The notes under the pieces: model-generated
Told to the model about the DNA's origin: nothing
Seen by the model: the letters and a program-made list of their open reading frames with translations, nothing else
Databases searched by the model: none
Assembly (NCBI GenBank): GCA_028823035.1
Contig: JAPKCI010000002.1
Location: forward strand, 62,001 to 126,000
Reading direction: 5' to 3'
Origin: Rubripirellula sp.
GTDB lineage: Bacteria; Planctomycetota; Planctomycetia; Pirellulales; Pirellulaceae
Length of the DNA: 64,000 bases
Made by a program: the position numbers and the translations under genes
Part shown: positions 17,881-24,400 of the stretch, in pieces
Position numbering within the stretch: position 1 is the first letter of the stretch
How the letters are laid out: each line of letters starts with the position of its first letter

Positions 17881-19119
17881 ATGATTAGCCGTCGCTCAAA
17901 CCCGAAATTGCCACCGGCCGTCGTCGTTGGAATGGATGATCTGCGGGGCGTCTATGCGGCGCGCACACTGGCCCGACATCATGTGACCGTGATCGGTATC
18001 GCCAAAAACCCAAAATCCTACGGCGCACGAAGTCGTGCGTGTCGTCGAATCATTACGTCCGACACAAGCGGCCAAGCACTGTTGGATACGCTTGTCACGC
18101 TGGGACCGCAACTGGATGGCAGGCCGATCATCGTTCCATGCAATGACATGAGTGTAGTAACGCTCTCGCGCCACCGAGACCACCTCAGCAAATGGTACGC
18201 TTTGGCGTTGCCATCGGTTGAGTCGGTTGAATTGTTAACCGACAAGGTTCGATTCTTCACGTACGCGCAGCAGAACAACCTGCCCGTTCCAGAAACGCGT
18301 ATCCTCTACTCCCGCGAGGACGCGGAAAAGGCTGCAGAAGAACTTGCATTTCCATGTGCCGTGAAGCCGCCTGACAGCAAATCGGGGCGTTGGCTCAGTA
18401 AGACCCATCTAAAAGCAATGAAGGTTGATGGTGGCGCAGATTTACTGTCGTTCTATGACCAGTTCAGACCGTATGCAGAGGCGCTAATAGTACAGCAATG
18501 GATAGAGGGTGCTGACGAGGATCACTATACGTGCAACTGCTACATGAACAGCGACGGGCAGCCTCTTGTTACGTTCGTGTCCCGTAAGTTGCGACAGTGG
18601 CCACCACTTACCGGTGATGGCAGCTTGAACGAAGAGTGCCGGGCGGACGACATCCTAAGGACAACGCTGCAGCTTTTCCAGAATTTTGAGTTTCATGGCT
18701 TGGGCGAAGTCGAATTTAAACGCGACGCAGTCTCCAGTAAACAACTCATTGTCGAGCCGAACATTGGGCGCGCGACCGGACGATGTGGGTTGGCCGAAGG
18801 TAGTGGCGTCGAACTGCTCTACACGATGTACTGTGATCTCGCGGGTTTACCGCTACCAGTGCAGCGAGAACAAGCGTACCGCGGAACAAAATGGGTATTT
18901 TTGCGCCGCGACATGATGTCAGGATTCCATTACTGGCGCAAAGGCGAGATCTCTCTCTTGGATTGGTTCAGATCGCTGCGTGGGCGTAAGGTCTATGCGT
19001 TGTTCTCGTGGACTGATCCTGTTCCGTTTTTGGCGGATCTGGTTCGGGCGGCTTTTCTTGTGCTCTTCCGCAACGAACGAAGAAAACGCGCGCGGGACAG
19101 CCGATCCCTTAAACAATGA
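17881..19119 (+). CDS. ATP-grasp carboxylate-amine ligase, second of two tandem paralogues
   Basis: This 412-residue paralogue of the preceding gene is collinear along its whole length. It has PAVVVGMDDLRGVYAARTLARH, FPCAVKPPDSKSGRW, ALIVQQWIEGAD, VSRKLRQWPPLTG and LIVEPNIGRATGRC, then the same type of tail (FHYWRKGEISLLDWFRS, FSWTDPVPF). I prefer the ATG at 17881 to the longer open frame from 17809 because it aligns with the start of its twin. The pair arose by tandem duplication and has since diverged, so the two enzymes may act on different donors or acceptors. The C-terminal 20 residues are strongly basic. Confidence 0.85.
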   Translation: MISRRSNPKLPPAVVVGMDDLRGVYAARTLARHHVTVIGIAKNPKSYGARSRACRRIITSDTSGQALLDTLVTLGPQLDGRPIIVPCNDMSVVTLSRHRDHLSKWYALALPSVESVELLTDKVRFFTYAQQNNLPVPETRILYSREDAEKAAEELAFPCAVKPPDSKSGRWLSKTHLKAMKVDGGADLLSFYDQFRPYAEALIVQQWIEGADEDHYTCNCYMNSDGQPLVTFVSRKLRQWPPLTGDGSLNEECRADDILRTTLQLFQNFEFHGLGEVEFKRDAVSSKQLIVEPNIGRATGRCGLAEGSGVELLYTMYCDLAGLPLPVQREQAYRGTKWVFLRRDMMSGFHYWRKGEISLLDWFRSLRGRKVYALFSWTDPVPFLADLVRAAFLVLFRNERRKRARDSRSLKQ

Positions 19120-19127
19120 CTTACCGC

Positions 19128-19399
19128 AGAATTCGGCCACGTCGCGCGATCGTGTGTTAAGGGCGCATCGGAGCACGACGCGAAGCCCTCATTCGATCGT
19201 CCTCTGGTATGCGACCAGTGAATCGACGACGATTCGAGCTGCCGAATATTTTACTCGCTTCAATACCAATAAATTGACCGTCACACTTGGTGCCGAACCT
19301 GTGTATCGCGTCAAAGAATTCGACCAGTGGCATGAGCGTTCCTTACCCTACGCCATCTTCCAACGATTGCGGGACGATCCCGCATTCGACATCGAGTGA
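19128..19399 (+). pseudogene. Orphan coding tail of an unidentified protein
   Basis: Immediately after the second ATP-grasp gene, a different frame reads about 88 residues with good codon character (SIVLWYATSESTTIRAAEYF, VYRVKEFDQWHERSLPYAIF, ending DPAFDIE). It has no start codon of its own outside the ligase gene. It looks like the C-terminal remnant of a gene whose front is lost, or a badly truncated last gene of the cluster. I do not recognise the family. The stop codon lies in the first unit of the 13-bp tandem repeat that follows. Confidence 0.4.
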
Positions 19400-19458
19400 C
19401 GACATCGAGTGACGACATCGAGTGACAACATCGAGTGACAACATCGAGTGACAACATC
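19390..19458. repeat. 13-bp tandem repeat, five copies plus four bases
   Basis: The unit catcgagtgacga occurs twice (19390, 19403) and catcgagtgacaa three times (19416, 19429, 19442), followed by catc. The first unit contains the last codons and stop (ATC GAG TGA) of the preceding frame, so the array expanded from a gene end. There are no spacers and the unit is too short for CRISPR. Confidence 0.92.
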
Positions 19459-19581
19459 TTACGGAGCCTCAACCGCCCACTTCGGGTCAGGGGCCTCCCA
19501 TTCGAATTCCTTCCAACCCAGCCATCACTCTCTCCTTCAATTGCCACGCAACCACCCTGGTGGTCGCGTTTCAGGAGAGCC

Positions 19582-19621
19582 CAAAACAAAAGGGCTCACG
19601 GAATCGTACCGTGAACCCTTT
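19582..19621 (-). terminator. Rho-independent terminator of tRNA-Leu
   Basis: On the minus strand, 23 bases after the tRNA 3' end, a 13-bp stem forms (AAAGGGTTCACGG pairing with CCGTGAGCCCTTT, one G-U pair) around a 7-base loop. It is followed directly by a T-rich tract (TTGTTTT). This is the clearest intrinsic terminator in the window and fits termination of the tRNA transcript. Confidence 0.85.
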
Positions 19622-19644
19622 GTTAATCCAGTGTTTCACTGGAG

Positions 19645-19728
19645 TACCGAAGGTGGGACTTGAACCCACATGAGGTTGCCCTCACCGGATTTTGAATCCG
19701 GCGCGTCTGCCAATTCCGCCACTTCGGC
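19645..19728 (-). tRNA. tRNA-Leu (anticodon CAA)
   Basis: The 84-base minus-strand gene folds as a class II tRNA. The acceptor stem is GCCGAAG with CTTCGGT, with a G-U closing pair and discriminator A. The D arm is TGGCGGAATTGGCAGA-like. The anticodon stem CCGGA/TCCGG encloses loop TTCAAAA, giving anticodon CAA. A short variable arm (GAGGGCAACCTC) and the T arm GTGGG-TTCAAGT-CCCAC follow. CCA is not encoded. A perfect copy of bases 1-43 lies 1.34 kb away at 21064-21106. Confidence 0.95.
19686..19728. repeat. Putative att site, left copy (within tRNA-Leu)
   Basis: These 43 bases are identical to 21064-21106. They correspond to tRNA positions 1-43 on the minus strand. The flanking bases differ on both sides, so these are the exact limits of identity. 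Confidence 0.85.
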
Positions 19729-19983
19729 AAATGGTCAAAAACACAGTATAGATGGCGTTTTTCGGTTCTTCTAGGGGATGGGATTCAATGTCCACCTTCG
19801 TTTTTACGGCAGTATTACGGCAAAAGTCAGACATTGTTGTGCAGTGACCTATTTGCTGGTTCGTTGTGCCTAGTATCTCAAAGAGATACGAGTCCGATTG
19901 GATTGAGGTAAGGAAGTTGGTGATGTTTGAGTATGAAAGCGATCCAGTCTTTCAATACATGCGGACGAATTCGTCTTGGCTTT

Positions 19984-20526
19984 TTAGCTCTGTGGCCGCT
20001 TGAGTTCTTTCAGTTGCTCAGAGAGCAACCAACGAATGTGATTAGCAACTTCGCTGATCCAGCCAAAGAAAAGGGAAAAAATGGCAGTGGAAGAAGACGA
20101 AATACAGAATGCAAAAGCGAGAGAACTGCCTGAAACGAAGGCGAATAGTGATACTAGAGCGATCAACAGGTTCGCTGCTGCAACGAAATACCAAAAGCCA
20201 GACCAAGCCGTCGATATGTCAAACTGTGTCTGGTAATTACTTTCCTCTGGAACCCACCCGTCTCGATATGGAGCGAGTGGTGGTTTCCCCGGAGTTTTTG
20301 GTTGGCCTCTAGATCCAGATGCCATTTTCTCTAGAAACAGCCCTTCGCCTCCCATGCGGATTTTCCAGCGATACTGGAGGAATCCTCGTTGGCACTCTAG
20401 GTAGTAATTCTCCTTTAAGGATCCTTCCTTTATGAGCCTCTCAACCTCCTGCCCCAATTCCTCAAAGGACTCCATTTTGACCTTGCCTGCACATTTACCC
20501 GCTGGGTCATAAACTATTACGTTCAT
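19984..20526 (-). CDS. Hypothetical two-helix membrane protein inside the putative element
   Basis: I recognise no family in this 180-residue protein. Starting at the ATG at 20526 (MNVIVYDPAGKCAGKVKMES) it has a charged soluble N-terminal half with a segment LGQEVERLIKEG. A glycine/proline-rich linker follows (GSRGQPKTPGKPPLAPY). Two hydrophobic stretches, FWYFVAAANLLIALVSLFAF and SSLAFAFCISSSSTAIFSLF, come next, then a short amphipathic tail. The frame is open to 20562, giving an alternative start 12 residues earlier. It is the only gene I would call inside the tRNA-Leu element and may be its cargo. Confidence 0.55.
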   Translation of the reverse strand: MNVIVYDPAGKCAGKVKMESFEELGQEVERLIKEGSLKENYYLECQRGFLQYRWKIRMGGEGLFLEKMASGSRGQPKTPGKPPLAPYRDGWVPEESNYQTQFDISTAWSGFWYFVAAANLLIALVSLFAFVSGSSLAFAFCISSSSTAIFSLFFGWISEVANHIRWLLSEQLKELKRPQS

Positions 20527-20562
20527 AATATATTTCCAGTTGCAAAGAATTAAGAAACACAT

Positions 20563-21063
20563 TCATCCAACTACAGGATCAACAACATACTTAGGCTTGC
20601 ATTTTTTGCTCCATACCAAGAGACAAAAGGGGCGATAATGCTTCAACTTCTGTCTAGTCTGATTAGATGGTGGGGGCTTTTTTGTCCAAAATTGTTGGGT
20701 ACTTGCCTCTCTTGATTTCGCCATGGTGGTATGTGTGAAGGCGGCATGTTGTCGGCGCGTGTATTGGCTAAACTTCTCAGATTGAACCTGAGTGTAATTT
20801 AGGTCTCCCACTATAAAGAATGCAGTTTGACAATGTATTTAAGTATCAAGATTAGTAATAAAAGGTGCAGCAACCGCACAGAGCCGCAAGAAGAAGGAAG
20901 CAGGAGTTTGAGATAGCTGTACAGCAACTGTACGGCAAAATAAGTCGTACTCTAGTTCTGCTAAACGAGCAACATTCAGCAACAAGAAGTTGTAAGTAAT
21001 TGTTGTTGGCTCACTTACGGTGTTTGGTCTGCTGTCACTACGACAAGTGACTAACGGGAGTAA
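20563..21063. other. Right part of the element, no confident gene
   Basis: A minus-strand frame of 82 residues (20811-20563, MGDLNYTQVQSEKFSQYTRR at its start) is basic and lacks recognisable motifs. It could be a small gene upstream of the membrane protein, but nothing supports it. The rest is AT-rich and shows no RNA fold I can defend. Confidence 0.35.
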
Positions 21064-21106
21064 CGGATTTTGAATCCGGCGCGTCTGCCAATTCCGCCAC
21101 TTCGGC
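21064..21106. repeat. Putative att site, right copy (tRNA-Leu 5' half)
   Basis: This is a perfect 43-base copy of the 5' half of tRNA-Leu(CAA). It lacks the variable arm, T arm and acceptor 3' strand, so it cannot make a tRNA. It marks the outer end of the inserted segment. Confidence 0.85.
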
Positions 21107-21120
21107 TCAGAAGGCTCTTG

Positions 21121-21139
21121 TTCAGGCCCGGGGCCTGAA
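21121..21139. terminator. Hairpin between the element and the macroglobulin gene
   Basis: A perfect 8-bp stem (TTCAGGCC / GGCCTGAA) with a 3-base loop lies 15 bases beyond the right att copy. No T tract follows directly. It may be an old terminator or a chance palindrome; the remaining 210 bases up to the next gene show nothing recognisable. Confidence 0.35.
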
Positions 21140-21429
21140 ACCAGACCGATTCATGACATCACAAGATGAATCCGAATCGCAGACAAAACATGCAAGCCGG
21201 GGACTTTTTTCCTAAGAACCTACCTTCACGCTCGTTGACTTTTACGCGTCGCTAGCCGACTTTGTGTCCGGTCACCTCAGCTAGTACTCAAAAACTCGTC
21301 TTTAGCGTTCTCAATCACGGCTCAAAATCGTAGTCCCGGCTCTTTTCATCGGTGAGAAAGCCTAAACTGACCATTGCCAGATCATTCGGCGAAGCCGAAT
21401 TCTCAGCTTTTCCCCAAAGGTTCACCAAA

Positions 21430-24400
21430 GTGTCTCGCTCCCGAAAATTACTCTCCACGTTGGCTGCACTGCTTGGTATCTCCATTTTGCTGGCTGCTTC
21501 ACCCAACGAGGCAGACTGGAAACAGGTGCAGGATGCGATGAACCGTGGACTGCCGAAAACCGCCATTGAGAAACTGGATCCAATCATCCAGCAGGCCACG
21601 AAAAGCAAGAACTACGACGAGGCGATCAAGGCGATCGCCATGAAAATTTCGCTGGAAGGCGACATTCAGGGAGGAAAGGCTGAGGAAAAAATCACACGAA
21701 TGCGGGCCGCGATTAAAAAAGCGCCCAACGAGATGAAACCAGCGATGGATGCCATCCTCGCCAATTGGTTCTGGAATTATTTTCAACAAAATCAATGGCG
21801 ATTCATGAACCGCACCCAAGTCGATGCTCCCCCGGGTAAAGACATCACGACTTGGGACCTGACCCAGATCCTGTCGGAAATCGACACCCAATTTCAGAAA
21901 GCGCTCGCACAACCCGCCAAGCTGAAAGCCATTCCCATTGCGACGTATGACGAGTTGCTCGAGAAAGGTACGGCACCCGATTCCTATCGCCCCACCCTGT
22001 TCGATTTCCTAGCTCACAATGCCATCGACTTTTATGCTTCGGGAGCACAGGCTGGCAATCGGCAACAGGATGCTTTCGATCTGGCGGCAGAGAGCCCTGT
22101 CTTTGGTTCAACGGCTGATTTTATCAATTGGAATCCGGAAACCAACGACAAGTCTTCGTTAACTCTCCGTGCCATCAAACTTTACCAACAACTTCTAGCG
22201 TTTCACAAAGCAGACGCCGAGCAGTCAGCTTTTCTGGACAACGATCTGGCGCGGTTACGTTTTGGTCACAACAAAGCCTTCGGTGAAGAAAAAACGTCGC
22301 GTTACAAAGCTGCTCTTGTTCGTTTTGCGGATCAGCATGCCGACAGTGTCATCTCGTCCCGTGCACTGCATCAATTGGCAACTGTCATTCAGGGTGAAGG
22401 CGACTTCGTCAAAGCTCATGAGATTGCCACCACCGGGATGAATCGTTTTCCGGATTCGATTGGCGGCCGAAGTTGTTTCAACTTGATCCAGTCCATCGAG
22501 GCGTGGCAAATTCGCGTCACCACCGAACGTGTATGGAATGATCCTCGACCCACGATCGATGTCTACTATCGCAACGCCACCAAAATTTACTTTCGCATGG
22601 TGCCCTATCGTTTCGATGACTATATCAAAGCATCCCGCTGGAGCCCTGAACAACTCGATGGGAATGCACGCAAAGACCTTCTAGCTCGAAAACCAGTGTT
22701 TGCCTGGTCCGCTGACTTGCCCGCTACTGAGGACTACAAAGAGCGTCTCGAACGTATTCCATCGCCCGATGATCTTGCCAGTGGGTCGTATTACCTGATC
22801 GCAAGTCACAACAAAGCATTCAGCGAAACGGATAACCAGATTTCATTCTGTGAAGTTTGGGAAAGCAAACTGGCGGTTATCATTCGTAATAATCCAGGCC
22901 GGGGATTTCTGGACGGATTCGTGCTGGATGCTAAAACGGGCGACCCGATTGGTGAAGCGACTGTCCAAGTCTGGCGTCGGGAACGCAACCGGTACATCGC
23001 CCTTCCCAATGCTACATCGGACCCCGATGGGCTCTTCAAAGTGAATGTGCCTGACCGTCAGCAGATCATGTTTCTGGTAAACCACGAAGATCAGTCTCTT
23101 GCAACCTTCACTGGCATAACCTCCTACAAGAACAAGCCGCAGACAAAGCGTGAACAGACAATGTTGTTCGCGGACAGATCGATTTATCGCCCTGGACAAA
23201 CGATCCAGTACAAGGGCATTTGCATGTCATTTGATACCGCGACGAACGACTATCACACCCTCGATAAGCGTAATGTCACTCTTGTATTCAGTGACCGCAA
23301 CGGGAAGGAAATAGAACTTAAGAAACACCGCACCAACGACTACGGTGGCTTCAATGGCAGTGTTACGGCTCCCCGTGATCGACTGATGGGAAGAATGATG
23401 CTGCGGGTTCAGAACGGTCCGACTGGCTCTGCCGCTGTCACAGTCGAAGAATACAAGCGTCCCAAGTTTCAAGTCGAACTGGAAGCACCCGAACAGGCAA
23501 CCAAATTGAATGCTGATGTTCAGATCGCTGGCTCTGCCAACGCCTACACTGGCGCCGCCATCAATGATGCCAAAGTCACTTGGCGAGTCGTGCGGAATGT
23601 GCAATATCCAGTTTGGTGGTTCAGCAGATGCTGGTGGATGCCGCCGCAACAGGGGGGCAGCCAGGAAATTGCTCACGGCACAACAACAACCAACGCAAAT
23701 GGCAAGTTTAACATCACGTTCAAAGCCACTCCCGACCTTCAGGTATTGAAGGAATCAGAACCTACCTTCCGCTATACCATTCATGCCGACGTCACAGACA
23801 GCACCGGTGAAACCCGTTCCGGCGATCGGAATGTCAACGTTGGATACACTGCCCTGTCTGCATCCATCACTCCGCCGCAGTGGTTGACCGCCGACAAAGC
23901 CATTGAACTCAGCATCCGAACCACAACGCTCGACGGTGAACCTCAAGCAGCTAGTGGTACCCTTCAGGTCTATGAAGTTGTCCAGCCGGACAAAGTAACG
24001 CGTGCCTCTCTTTCAGGACGCTACTATGGCCCTCCGACAGTCGAGCGAACACCAGATCCTTCCAATCCGAACTCGTGGCCGGTTGGCGAGATGCTGGAAG
24101 AGCTTGATTTTGAGACGGCAGCCAATGGCATCACAAACGTTGCTACTGAGTTAAGTGCTGGTATCTATCGTGTCAAATTAAAGACCAAAGATCGCTATGG
24201 CGCTCCTGTTACCGCCGAAGCACAACTGCAGGTCCTTGCCCCGAAAGCAGCCAAACTGGCGATCAAAATCCCGAACTTGTACGCCGCGCCGACGCAAACA
24301 ATCGAACCCGGGAACGAATACTTTGCCATCTGGGGCAGTGGCTATGCCCGTGCCAAGGCCTATATCGAAGTCATGCATCAGGGCAAGCTACTTCAGAAAT

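Larger units (their letters stand above)
19686..21106. mobile_element. Small tRNA-Leu-integrated element, or its remnant
   Basis: A perfect 43-bp direct repeat (19686-19728 and 21064-21106) bounds 1,335 bases. The left copy is the 5' half of the intact tRNA-Leu, from base 1 through the anticodon arm; the right copy is an isolated half. This is what site-specific integration at a tRNA leaves behind, with the element supplying the half that rebuilds the gene. The interior looks more AT-rich than the flanks. It carries one plausible gene (20526-19984, minus) and no integrase. The ten-base string tacggcaaaa occurs near each end (19816 and 20931), possibly integrase arm sites. An integrase acting in trans, or deletion of most of a larger element, would explain the size. 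Confidence 0.7.

Noticed and set aside
19390-19458. CRISPR-like array
   Set aside because: The units are 13 bp, directly abutting and without spacers.
20563-20811. 82-residue minus-strand frame in the tRNA element
   Set aside because: No motif, composition or neighbour evidence; noted only as part of the element's right side.
21064-21106. Second tRNA-Leu gene
   Set aside because: Only the 5' half (43 bases) is present; the T arm, variable arm and 3' acceptor strand are missing.
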